Source: Chondrus crispus
Taxonomy: Eukaryota; Rhodophyta; Florideophyceae; Gigartinales; Gigartinaceae
Reading direction: 5' to 3'
NCBI RefSeq assembly: GCF_000350225.1
Contig: NW_005179080.1
Coordinates: forward strand, 1-64,000
DNA: 64,000 nucleotides
Under the pieces are notes generated by a model that saw nothing but the letters and a program-made list of their open reading frames with translations, ran no database searches and had not been told where the DNA came from. A program made the translations under genes and the position numbers. Below are positions 54,401 through 64,000 of this stretch, one piece after another (position 1 is the first letter of the stretch; each line of letters begins with the position of its first letter).

Positions 54401-54860
54401 TACTGGCGTTCTGTGCGACAAGGAAAACCCTCCCATTTCAATGTTGATGATGTTTTGCTCTTTCTGTCAACTTATCGGAGAAGAATATTGGTAAGGCAAA
54501 TACTCACGTTTTGCTTACGCGGATCATTTTGTAAGGCATCTGTTACGCATTGCCCTCGGCACAATCACTTCCCGCCTAGAATTTCGTGCCCGTAAGAATC
54601 CGGAGAAGGGTACCACTCAGGCTTGTGCCTGTGATATCCTATGGTCGACAAGGGCACGTACATGTAAAGGAAGAATCTAATCCGAATTGCGCAGTAGAGT
54701 GTATTGACTTGTTACAAGAGCCGCAAAGCTTCCGCCCACAGTATAAATGGCTTTGTGCGTGCGAAGTGGCCTCCTTGCGATTTCTTAGATTTGCGCCGCT
54801 ACGAAAATGAGAATAAGTAAATAGCAAGTCTGATAATTACAAGAAATAAGTCCATCGCCG
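54401..54860. other. Unassigned sequence
   Basis: Short ORFs without motifs. Confidence 0.45.
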
Positions 54861-54945
54861 TCATTTGTAAAGTTCAACCGTGTTCTTCCAGCTGCCAACA
54901 TTTTCTTTTTCATCACTACTATTCAGCATGGCCCATAACCCAAGT
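54861..54945 (-). pseudogene. Copia primer site and gag start, reverse
   Basis: Minus strand GGGTTATGGGCC (54941-54930), the half-tRNA-iMet site also seen in C, directly followed by ATG and LNSSDEKENVGSWKNTVELY, a plausible copia Gag start with early W. Only 22 codons remain. The 5' LTR would be to the right but is cut within 140 bp by copia E. Confidence 0.45.
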
Positions 54946-55083
54946 ATTTGTGTGCCCAGAAAGATCGGTAGCCCTTTTAACATCGTGTAACAAGTCTGCT
55001 CTCCGTTTGTTTTCTCGTGGACGCTACCCTGCTCTCCTTCGGATGTTTCTGTGCAGGCATCTTTATTTTCGTAAACATCGACA

Positions 55084-55961
55084 ATGGAAGACTTCATGCG
55101 GGCTCATAAATTTCATGTTCGTCCATGTGAGGACATCCAAATCTTGGCCCCTCGTACCAAGGCTGCCCTAGAAGCAAACGAAGTGCTTCATGCTTTCTTT
55201 ATTCACTTTATGGGTAACGGCGCAGTTGAGTTGACCGCCGAATTGAAGATGTCTGTCGCAAAGGCCCGGGTCGTCATTATTGAGGGCCTGGGGGACAAAC
55301 TCTTCGTTTGTGCTACAGTGGGAAAGAAGACCCTTTCAAGATGTGAGAGTGTTTGAGCGAAAAGCACACCCTGCCAAACATCGTTACAAGCGTGTAGCCC
55401 CATGCAAAGCTCGCTCACTTTCCGTACAGTGGTCAGGTAAGTCCTGACTTGATTGACGGTTTCGAGAAAGTATCAAATCGTATCTCTGCCATGGATAGCT
55501 CTGTCTCAGACCTGATGGAGGTTTCAATGGTACGAATCGCTTTCATGGACATGTCCAAATCTGCTTATGGACATGTTGTTTCGTCCATGCAGACAATGGA
55601 ATCAGAAATTCCTTCAGAATCGGCCACAGCTCGACTTCCACAGGAGTATGCAGAGAAGGTATGGGATTTTTGAAACCTTCTGGAAGTTTGTTCAAGCTGA
55701 GCGATGGATCTGCTATGGCGCTGACAGGCAGCAGAAATGTTTCCCCATTCGGACGTAGCTTCACTCGCCACGGTGGGTGGACTAAAGGGCAAGACCAAGA
55801 CAGAGAACTGCAAGTGTTTTGAGAGCAGTGAGGTTTGGAATATTGCCAAGAACTGTCCGCATCGCAAAAGTCAAAAGGAGTGGAATGAGCAGCATACCTG
55901 GGAACATAGCGGTACTGCCAATCACGCCAGAATGCTGACGGCGGTTGAGCGTTACTCTGAG
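55084..55961 (+). pseudogene. Copia E gag
   Basis: ATG 55084: EDFMRAHKFHVRPCEDIQIL, TAELKMSVAKARVVIIEGLG, stop 55356. In other frames MIDGFEKVSNRISAMDSSVS and AYGHVVSSMQTMES (55449-55620), homologous to copia A gag. Degenerate knuckle CKCFESSEVWNIAKNCP at about 55812 before NAVERYSE-like sequence. Split by element D at 55962; protease resumes at 62965. Confidence 0.7.
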
Positions 55962-56214
55962 TGTGAGAACAGCAGAAGTTGATTGGCGCGTGGTTTTCTC
56001 CAGGCGCTGTAGGGACAAGATACTCTAGTAATTTCCCTCTCTGTAGTGAGTATATAAGTCCCCCCGATGATTCCGAGTAACGGGCGTTCGGGGAGGATAG
56101 AGTGAAGACACACACCGTACGTATCGAGTCGTTCACCGACTCTCGTACAGTAAAGAACTCCCGGTCGTCGGCGGTTTTCCCTCGAATTTCTCAATTTTAG
56201 TGGCAAATTCCACA
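55962..56214 (+). repeat. 5' LTR of element D
   Basis: TGTGAGAACAGC...AATTCCACA. A TATA-like gtatataag at about 56048 suggests the U3 promoter. Confidence 0.95.
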
Positions 56215-56226
56215 TTCGCAAATTAA
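56215..56226 (+). promoter_or_regulatory. Candidate primer binding site of element D
   Basis: TTCGCAAATTAA, identical to the bases after the 5' LTR of element B (2807-2818). Confidence 0.4.
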
Positions 56227-56379
56227 ATTTTTGCCCGAGAACACCGAGAACCATGCCCCTAATCTCTGTGATTTCTTTCATTTCTGCAGAGGCACGACGC
56301 AAACGTCGACGCTGCTTCCCTCCGCCGCCCGTTCCCACCGTGCCTCTCCTCTGCCGCTCGTCGCTCCTAATCCTTGCCG

Positions 56380-56950
56380 CGCTGCGCCCTGCCGCTCACC
56401 ACGCCTTGCCGATGGCCGCGCCCTACAGCTCACCGCGACCTGCCGCTGGCCGCACCCTGCCGCTGGCCACGCCCCGCCGCTCGCCGCAGTCTGCCGCTCG
56501 CCGCACCCCGCCGATCGCCGCGCCCCGTTAGTTGCCGCACCCCGTCGGTTGCCGCACTCTGTGCCTTTCTGCTTGCCGCTTCCTACTGCGTGCTGCTCCT
56601 GGCCGCTTTCTGTTCCTTTTGCTCGCAGCTCCTTGCCGCTCGCTGCTCCTTGCCGCTCGCTGCTCCTTGACGCTCGCTGTTCCTTGCCGCTCACTGCGTA
56701 CTGCCGGTCGTCGAGCCTTCCCCTCGCACTTTTCCGTGCCGCCCCTTGCTCACGGTACAGCCAACTCTCGCTCCTATCGGGACGCCGCCATGCCCCGACG
56801 GTGACCCCGTCTCTCGCTCACACTGGGACGCCGCCTCGCTCTGACGGTGACGCCGTCTCTATCTCACACTTGGACGCCGCCTTGCTCCGATCGTGACGCC
56901 GCCTCTCGTTCTTACTGTGACGCAGCCTCGCGCTCCACAGTGCCGCCACC
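56380..56950. repeat. GC-rich minisatellites in the leader of D
   Basis: First block (to about 56700): degenerate ccgctcgccgc-type units of about 15-18 bp. Second block (56786-56940): about three 46-48-bp units with gacgccgcc and gacggtgac. In one frame they read as Pro/Leu/Ala/Arg-rich but no start or conserved protein is evident. Confidence 0.75.
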
Positions 56951-57770
56951 ACGCACAACGCCGCACCGCTCACGGTGCGTTACCGCCTCTCCCCGCTCTT
57001 GCCGCCGTGTCGCTACCGCCACACCGCCTCCTCAAGGGTACACTACTACCACTCCCTGCCGTGTTAGGTTCCAGCTGCCATAACCAAATCGCCGCCTCAA
57101 AGACGACACGCTGCCACCGGCCACCACCCAAACGCCAATTGCCCGTGCACCTACCGTCGTGCGTTGGTGCGTCTGATCTTGAGCATCTGGATCCCCGCGT
57201 CTCTCGTGCACCGGCCGTGCCCAAAGGTCTTGCACGTGACTAGCACATCGAAGACTGGGGCTGTGAGCAGAGTCCCATTACATCGTTTCGATTACCATCG
57301 ACTATTCTAGTGGACATTTCTTTTCCCGGAGAGCGATAGCGAGGGCGGCAACTTGAACCAAAAGTGAGGAAGTGTTAGAGAGTCCTCACCGGTTCGCCGT
57401 TTCGGCAGTGGGCGGATAAAGGTGTTTGTTCGAAAGGCCTGGTGACCACACAGCGACCGATCTGGACGGGGTGTTGTACCGACGGGGAGGGTTTGAGGAA
57501 CCAGTCTAGTCGCGTCGCGCAAGCATCCTGAAAGGGAGTAGACAGCCTTTAGCCAGTGTATCGGCTGCTGTGGATCTCCCGTAAGGATCGTCCCGCCCGC
57601 TCCAGCAAACGCAGAAGTGGGTAGACAGCTGAAGTCGTTTCCGACCCGGACGGTCTCCGGGTGCCGAAGGTCAGACCTTCCCGTCGTGGGACGGTATCCC
57701 TCCAAGGACTTCCCCTGTAGAGGATAGGGCGCCAAAGGTCGGAGTACGCTTTCAAGGTTGAAATTTTTGC
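56951..57770. other. Remaining leader of D, no gene recognised
   Basis: No motif on either strand. The gag frame becomes open from about 57740. Confidence 0.5.
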
Positions 57771-58917
57771 CGAAGCCGAACTTGTACCAGCACTGAACAC
57801 GTCACAACAGAAGGAAACATCAGATGCAACCTCCCCATCGGGATCCGGGCAGCAGGCAGAACCCCGCTTCATGCACCACGTCCCTCTGGCTCACCTTAAC
57901 GACAAACAGAAGGTATTCATGTCCTCTGTACGCCATTTAGAGGCCACTGAGGCTGCCCAAAGGGATGGTCTTCTACGCATATTCGCAGACATGTTCCCTC
58001 CCGCAGACCTTTTTTCAAAGGAACTCTGCGAATTACCGGCATTCTACACTGAGCTCCGCAACTTCCTTGATTCACACGGAACTAACATGCAGCAGCACTC
58101 CTCTCGCCACATCATGATGACTCTTGCTCATAATATATACGAAGAGCAGGAAGATCAACAAGCTGCGATTGGCATCGTCACCGAGATCATGGCTGCAGGT
58201 GTTCGAATGAAGACCGATCTTTCTCGGACGGACAACAACCGCCAAGAAGAGTCGCAATCACGCTCTGCCTCCACCTCCACCGCAAGTGCACCTGATAGAC
58301 TAGCACACATCGTTGCCATGCGTCTCAGAGACAGGGATAAAAAGTTTAGCGGGGCGCTTAGTGAGTCGTGGATGGAGTTCGTGGATGAGTACATGCAAGT
58401 ATGCCGAGATTATTCTCTGTCTCTAACAAAAAAGCTTCACTACATGCACAATCTCCTATCCGGGGATGCGAAGAGGTTTTACCTGGATCGAGTAGATGGC
58501 TATGCAACCTCATACCAACAAGCCATAGATCTGGTTGAGAATGAACACAATTCCCCTGTTAGACAGGCAAGGGTGAAAAACTACCTCAACACTTTGCGGA
58601 TCTCTACGTTCGTTTCAGATGAGCTAGATGAGTCTGCGGCATTATCCAAAATCTATAAGGTGATCACGAAGTTGTCTCGTCAAGGACCTGCATCCCATCA
58701 CGGTGATGCACAAAAAGTAGAATTCCTTCGGAACGCAGTCGTTGGATCTGGGTGTTCGCATGAGCCGCTGTGCAGGGTGGCAACGCACGGTCCCTCTTTC
58801 CAACAGCTCTACGGCGAACTGGAGGCTGCTCTCCAATCCCAGAAGAATGCAGAGCAAGCCATGTTGAGAGATGCTGCAACAAAGACCAAGACCTTGGCTA
58901 TGACGATGAGGTCCTAG
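57771..58917 (+). pseudogene. Element D gag
   Basis: Open frame continues upstream of the first Met (57871), with VEIFAEAELVPALN. N-terminal region FADMFPPADLFSKELCELPA; middle KKFSGALSESWMEFVDEYMQ, KLHYMHNLLSGDAKRFYLDR, then SKIYKVITKLSRQGPASHHG, homologous to B gag on both sides of the copia C insertion. Ends in TAG 58915; a degenerate knuckle GCFNCEDKQIPFETA lies at about 59045 in another frame. Would form the particle. Confidence 0.8.
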
Positions 58918-59269
58918 GGATACTCTTCGCAGGTCAGACCCGGTATGCCAAACACTCATCTCGTAATCGCTTCTTCAGAGGTTCAAGGGGTTTCAGCACT
59001 CCGTCATCTAGACCGAGAACCAGTTTCGATCCACTTAGAATTCAAGGGTGTTTCAACTGTGAAGACAAACAAATACCATTCGAGACTGCCCGCGGCCGAT
59101 AAACGCGGCTAAAGCAGCTGCTAACAAACTGGACTACTTTCGAAAAATAAAACAGACTGGAGAACGTTCTGTACACCTCTTTCTTGCTCAATTATGTCAG
59201 CAACTCGACCAAGGACCTTCTTGCGGTGCTCGAGAAGAGGTCGAGGAGAAAGACATCCTAGAGAAGCAG

Positions 59270-60463
59270 ACTGATCGTGAGATCTTTGAATGCATCTTGG
59301 AGGAGTCTAGTCAGTACGACGTTGACTGCACTTCGCCACGCCCTCTACATTCAAACGAGACTTTATCTAAGGAGAAAGATTCACTCCGTCCATACTTCTC
59401 GCAGCAAGATAGAGAAGACTACGTATTCGTCTTGTACGAAGGGGATAACGCCTCAATATTCAAGTCTGACCATGCGTTCGGTACCGACAAGGACGTTCCC
59501 TTCCTAGGCGCATGTACCGATACGGGAGCACAAAAGTCTGTCATCGGAAAACAACAAGCCCTGGCGTACTTCAGGCTTATCGTGGAGCAGTTCAGGCCAT
59601 GCAAGCAGGGGCATGACCTTAAGTTCAAGTTTGGAAACCGCCGTCACATCGGACTTCGTCGTGTTGAGATAAGGATTCCCATCAATGGAACGCACGGTCT
59701 ATGCCCGAACATCGAAGTGGATGTTGTAGACGTCCCGCTACTCCTCGTCCTATACTTTCTCGATGAGTACAAGATGATCGTTGATGCGGCAAATGACTTA
59801 CTTGAATCGAAGATCCGCCCTTGGTCATTCCCTTTAACGCGGAAACTGGAACATCTATATCTCGAATGGGACTACGGCACATTCCACACATCAGAGGAAC
59901 TGTTGAAGCTGCACAAACACTTCTGTCATCCAGATTCAGGACGTCTCTACGCAATGCTAAAGCCGGCCGACAATGCGAGTACAACTCCATCTGATCTTAA
60001 AGAACTGGAGAGGGTTGCATCGGAGTGTGACATTTGCCAGAGAAACATGGCCGCTCCGAGCAGAATCAGAGCCGCTCTTCCGGCCGATGATGCCGTGTTC
60101 AATAGATGCGTTTGTATGGACATTATGTTCCTCGAGGGGAAGGCAGTGTTGCATATGGTGGACAAGGACACTAAGTTCAGCGCAGCTGCTTTCCTCCCAA
60201 AACAGACTGTCGACGAGTTGTGGAGCACATACTTGTCGCACTGGGTCCTTCCCTACATCGGTCACGCGCTTGAGATACACGCAGATCAAGGCCCCCAGTT
60301 CCGCTCTCGCAGATTCGCGTCCTACACGACCATGGAGGGAGTTCACCTTCGGTTATCGGGTGTGGAAAGCCACAACAGCCCGGGCGTCGGAGAGAGGTAT
60401 CACCACCACCTGCGTCGTATTTATCGCAAGGTACTCGATGAGTTTCCTGATATACAAAATTGA
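59270..60463 (+). pseudogene. Element D protease-integrase
   Basis: Acidic lead CILEESSQYDVDC, protease DTGAQKSVIG at 59519 with VDVPLLLVLYFLDEYKMIVD. Integrase zinc finger HKHFCHPDSG...CDICQRN; D: CMDIMFLEG; D: HADQGPQFRS; E: GVGERYHHHLRR. The frame is open for 388 codons and leaves phase near 60460 by a one-base deletion before LKDALRLATKAMNDTAGPKG. Confidence 0.88.
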
Positions 60464-60996
60464 AAGACGCATTAAGACTAGCTACAAAAGCCATGAATGA
60501 TACCGCAGGACCAAAGGGTTTGGTACCAAGCCTTCTGGTGTTTGGAGTTACGCTAAGAATCCTTCTTACAGGATCTGTCCAGCTACCTGGCCAAGTTCAG
60601 CGCATGAATGCCATGCAGGCAGCACTAAAGTATATGTCTAAAGAGGTTTCCAGTAGCCGGCTTAGCACAGCGATGAGATCAAATGTTCCGGCTGCCACCA
60701 ACCTCGATTTCAGCATAGGCTCTGAAGTGCTTGTATTCAAAGAACCTCCCGTGATCAAATGGGTTGGACCATTTCATGTGCTCGACGTGAGAGACAAGTC
60801 AGTGTTCATCAATTCCCGAGGACGTACAACGCAAATGTCTATCGACAAAGTGAGGGCGTACTTGCGTCCAATGCATAACGAAACGCCAAGCACTACAGAA
60901 CCCAGTGAGTACAACCCGAGCAGTAATACCATAGGCAAGGGTCTGTCGCCAGCAGAGGCATCAAATGCATGGCTAGAGTCCCTTCGCGATTCATGA
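60460..60996 (+). pseudogene. Element D integrase C-terminal region
   Basis: AMNDTAGPKGLVPSLLVFGV, then EVLVFKEPPVIKWVGPFHVL, a GPF-type module, and a Pro/Ser linker. TGA at 60994-60996 interrupts a frame that stays open to the RT; CGA (Arg) is the simplest ancestor. Confidence 0.85.
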
Positions 60997-62601
60997 CAGG
61001 ATCTATTTTCATCACCGGCTGAGGACAACGCAATATCCCCTGACGAAATTTATATGGAGTTCACCACATTCCTAACGGAGGTTATTGAATCGTCCGATCC
61101 TCGATCTAAGAACGCTGCCTTCTTGTCAGCCCTGAAGAAGGAAGTGACAGGCTTGGAAGATTACGGTGTTTGGGTAAGGATGTCAAAGAAGGACCTTCCG
61201 GAGAATGTAAATGTGCTAGGCGGTCGCTTCGTCCTCACATTGAAGAACGCTGGCTCTGAACGTGAGACCCCGAAAGCGCGCTTCGTTGCTCAAGGTTTCT
61301 CAGATAGGGAAAAGGACTACATAATCCACAATGTAACCTCACTAAGACAAAGCTCGGTTCGAATGATTGCATTCTTTGCTGCGTCGAAAAGGTTTCGATT
61401 CTTGAGCCACGACGTCACCCAAGCATATACACAAAGTGATGAATGTCTTTCGCGTGAACTCTACCTTCAGCCGAAACCAGCAGATGCCCCCTTGTTCTCT
61501 CTCAATGCACGCCAAGTGTTGAAGCTGATCAAGCCGATATACGAGACCACTGATGCCGGTGATTATTAGAATGTGACGGTGGACAAGCATGCCAAGAGCG
61601 ATCTAGGCATGGAACCGCTGACAGGTAACTCGTCTGTGTATCTTAAGATTGATGCAGATGAAGAAGATGTTTCTGGACTAATGGGAATGCTAGTAGACGA
61701 TGGACTACTGGGTGGTAAAGACGCTTTCCAGCGCCTCACCGAAGCCACACTGCAGAAATTTGACTCGAGGCCAAGACAATCGGATAAGGTCGAATTTTAT
61801 GGCATGCAAATCGAATCTACATTTGGTGGTAGTGTTCGAATCTATCGACCCGATCACATCCAGAGGATTGAAATGTTACCTGAAGATGCAACGTTCGAGC
61901 ACTTTCGTAGCGCTCGTGCGGCATTAGCCTGGATCACCCACACGAGGCCAGACATCGCCTGCTACGTAAATAAAGCAGCACAAGTCACGGAGAAAGCCTT
62001 CGAAAGGGGGCATATCAAGGCATTCAATCGATGCATCAAGTACCTAAAAAGAGAGCCTTTACATTTGAGTTTCGATCCGCTAAATATCGAGACATTGCAG
62101 ATTCGTGTCTATGCGGACGCCGCCTTTGGTACCAATTTGGATTGCAGCTCACAACTTGGGCACGTAATTATGCTATGCGATGCGAACAACTCCGCTCATA
62201 TTATCGATTTCTCCAGCAAAAACTCAAGAAGAGTTGTCAGATCGATAATGGGAGGAGAGATATTTCCCTTGGCAGATGGTTTCGATCGTGCATTCATGTT
62301 AAGGCATGACCTGGAGCGTATGTATGCCAGAAAGATCCCGGTATACGTTTTAACCGACTCTAAACAAGTTTTCGACACCATTACAAAGGCATCCAAAACA
62401 ACCGAACGAAGACTCCTCATCGATATTGCTGCTGCTCGTCAAGCCTACAATCGCTAGGAAATATCAAACATTGGTCTAGTTGCATCGGAAGACATGGTTG
62501 CAGATGGAATTACGAAGAAGAATGCTGGGGCATCATTGATTAAGGGTTTAAGATCCGGCCACAATGCACTCAAGGTGAAACAGTGGATTATTCGAAATTA
62601 A
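60997..62601 (+). pseudogene. Element D reverse transcriptase-RNase H
   Basis: NVLGGRFVLTLKNA, KARFVAQGFSDREKDYIIHN, HDVTQAYTQS, KLIKPIYETTDAGDY-stop-NVTVDKH (TAG 61567 where B has W), catalytic GMLVDDGLLGG at about 61690, FDSRPRQSDKVEFYGMQIES, then RNase H VYADAAFGTNLDCSSQLG, SIMGGEIFPLADGFD, VLTDSKQVFDT, RQAYNR-stop-EISNIG (TAG 62455 where B has Q) and DMVADGITKK. Ends TAA near 62601. Confidence 0.9.
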
Positions 62602-62706
62602 TCTATCACCATGCCTGTCCTATCGAGCATGTTTCAGAAACTAGCGAACGTCAAAAACGTGACGTCAAAATGGGGTATATTGTTCCACCTTTTAAGAAAG
62701 TGCCAG

Positions 62707-62959
62707 TGTGAAAACAGCAGAAGTTGATTGGCGCGTGGTTTTCTCCACGCGCTGTAAGGATAAGATACTCTAGTAATTTCCCTCTCTGTAGTGAGTATAT
62801 AAGTCCCCCCGATGATTCCGAGTAACGGGAGTTGCGGGAGGATAGAGTGAAGACACACACCGTACGTATCGAGTCGTTCACCGACTCTCGTACATTAAAG
62901 AACTGCCGGTCGTCTTCAGTTTTCCCTCGAATTTCTCAAGTTTAGTGACAAATTCCATA
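62707..62959 (+). repeat. 3' LTR of element D
   Basis: 253 bp, about 14 differences to the 5' LTR; followed by ctgag. Confidence 0.95.
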
Positions 62960-62964
62960 CTGAG

Positions 62965-63490
62965 AATATCATGGACAGGTCCTGGCAACAATTATGTGTG
63001 GATGAGATTTACGGTGCCGTAAAGTGTGATCTGGTCCTGTTTGTAGCCCTTGATGACACCCAGGTGCCACTCACATGCCTCTATTATGGAGACTGAATTT
63101 TTATTGCATTCGACGGCAACAGTAAGCATTCCGGACTACTGTTGGCCTCTGGCGCCTCCGATCATATGGTGAGAAGCAAGAAGGAGCTGTTACCTGAAAG
63201 GATAATACCTCCACACGAAACCGCCCTAGTAACTGGCTCTATCATCGTAGCTCACCAGAGAATAAATCTCACCCTAAAGCCGTGCGATGCTGGTTCGGCT
63301 TCAGCTCACACTGTCACCGTCCACGACGTGTCTTTCGTACCCCAGTTGCTCACCAAATTGCTCTACAGGTCCGCTCTTTGCCGTGAATGGTACGCAGTCA
63401 ACATTGATGAGGACAAACGCAATGTCATGAGCGCTGGTAGTACTTTGTTGACTGCTAGTTTTTGTAAGAATGTGAAAACCATTGACGTTT
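62965..63490 (+). pseudogene. Copia E protease
   Basis: Continues E after D. The catalytic block reads LLLASGASDHMVRSKKELL (about 63135): the essential Asp of DSGAS is Ala, so it is dead. Then LTLKPCDAGSASAHTVTVHD, VSFVPQLLTKLLYRSALCRE, as in copia protease/GAG-pre-integrase. Ends near 63490, where minus-strand integrase sequence of another element begins. Confidence 0.75.
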
Positions 63491-64000
63491 AACCCCTTGT
63501 GGACTTCCAGCAGGGAATTGTGAAGGGCATGCATTACTGAAATGTAGGGCTTCAATTGTGCGAAATTGTGCGGCAGGGCAAACCATCTTGCGACTCCTTG
63601 AAGTGGACAAGCTTCGTTCTATAGTCAACCGTGGAAACGAAGTAGGGTCCGACCCATTGGCCTATACGGTTGTTCACTAACTTTTCTCTCCCAACTAGGG
63701 CCACGTCTCCGGGTTGGAATGACATATAGGCATATCTAGAAAGGTGACAGCGCAGTGCTCGTTGCACTTGGAGGCGAGCCATGTGGTGCTCCATCTCCTA
63801 ACGGGCGTCATTAACTACCCGAGTACGGTCAAAGACAGTAGCCTTAGGATTGGGCGGGTCATGCGGGATGCGCAGGAAAGGGAATTCCCCGAAAAAGAAC
63901 AGAACGATTCCCTCTGGTGAGAGCGTGTTGTTCGTAGCTAATACTGACATTGAGAGTAGTAACGACGGGTCCACAACCCAATACTCCAGCTTCAAATTTC
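63480..64000 (-). pseudogene. Integrase C-terminal part of another element (F), cut by window end
   Basis: Minus strand from the window edge: LATNNTLSPEGIVLFFFGEF, FDRTRVVNDAR-stop-EMEHHMARLQVQRALR, MSFQPGDVALVGREKLVNNR, IGQWVGPYFVSTVDYRTKLV, then after a 1-base shift LKPYISVMHA. This is the end of an integrase core plus GPY/F module of gypsy-type elements. One TAG (63795-63797). Confidence 0.65.

Larger units (their letters stand above)
55962..62959 (+). mobile_element. Copia-type LTR element D
   Basis: 253-bp LTRs (55962-56214 and 62707-62959), about 94% identical by eye, TG...CA ends; target duplication ctgag at 55957-55961 and 62960-62964 within copia E. Internal: GC-rich leader with repeats, gag, DTGA protease, integrase, RT (VDD), RNase H. 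Same lineage as element B by protein motifs and by the shared post-LTR 12-mer, but LTRs differ. Several stops: TGA 60994, TAG 61567, TAG 62455; frameshift near 60460. Confidence 0.95.

Noticed and set aside
57305..57735. 142-codon minus-strand frame in the D leader, and a possible structural RNA
   Set aside because: No protein motif and no rRNA, tRNA or snRNA landmarks seen.

Overview
This is a eukaryotic genomic window made almost entirely of transposable elements nested inside one another. No rRNA, tRNA or CRISPR array was recognised, and no intact single-copy host gene. The host clade cannot be fixed from the sequence. Roughly balanced base composition, Ty1/copia and chromodomain Ty3/gypsy elements, half-tRNA-iMet type primer sites and dense nested insertions would fit a repeat-rich alga such as a florideophyte red alga, but that is a low-confidence inference.

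Region 1 (about 1.6-33.0 kb) is one very old copia element (A, LTRs 1584-2001 and 32581-32998, flanking repeat gttcca), split by three later insertions. The first is a younger copia-type element B (2365-20696, 442-bp LTRs, TSD aggcc) in A's gag. B itself holds copia C (about 3784-7469) in its gag, and a very young chromodomain gypsy G (8936-17635, 586-bp LTRs, TSD agaac) between its protease and integrase. The second is a terminal-inverted-repeat DNA transposon M (23084-30156) in A's integrase/RT linker. The third is a solo LTR (31143-31774, TSD gtcag) in A's RT. When the insertions are conceptually removed, A and B read through in the expected copia order. Order of insertion: A first, then B, M and the solo LTR, then C and G inside B.

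Region 2 (33.0-38.6 kb) has LTR fragments of the G-related family K and a GC-rich degenerate gene (36.3-37.5 kb) resembling the RING plus Cys-rich C-terminus of PHR/MYCBP2-type E3 ubiquitin ligases. Region 3 (38.6-41.7 kb) is the 3' end of another G-family element H with a broken antisense ORF of about 600 codons. Region 4 (about 41.8-51.7 kb) is a decayed minus-strand gypsy chromovirus J (gag, protease, partial RT, RNase H, integrase, chromodomain), again with an antisense ORF next to its 3' LTR. Region 5 (52.2-64 kb) has a copia-A flank repeat, a solo G-family LTR, a copia E cut by copia-type D (55962-62959, 253-bp LTRs, TSD ctgag), and integrase fragments of further elements.

The strongest candidates for something undescribed are: element M, a TIR transposon encoding a DUF6589-like domain, a FEN/XPG-like nuclease and a CXC motif in what looks like one broken polyprotein; and element G, a chromovirus derivative that lost its catalytic pol but kept gag pieces and the chromodomain, and carries about 4.8 kb of cargo including a fragment of threonine dehydratase and a 15-unit hairpin array with compensatory arm changes.
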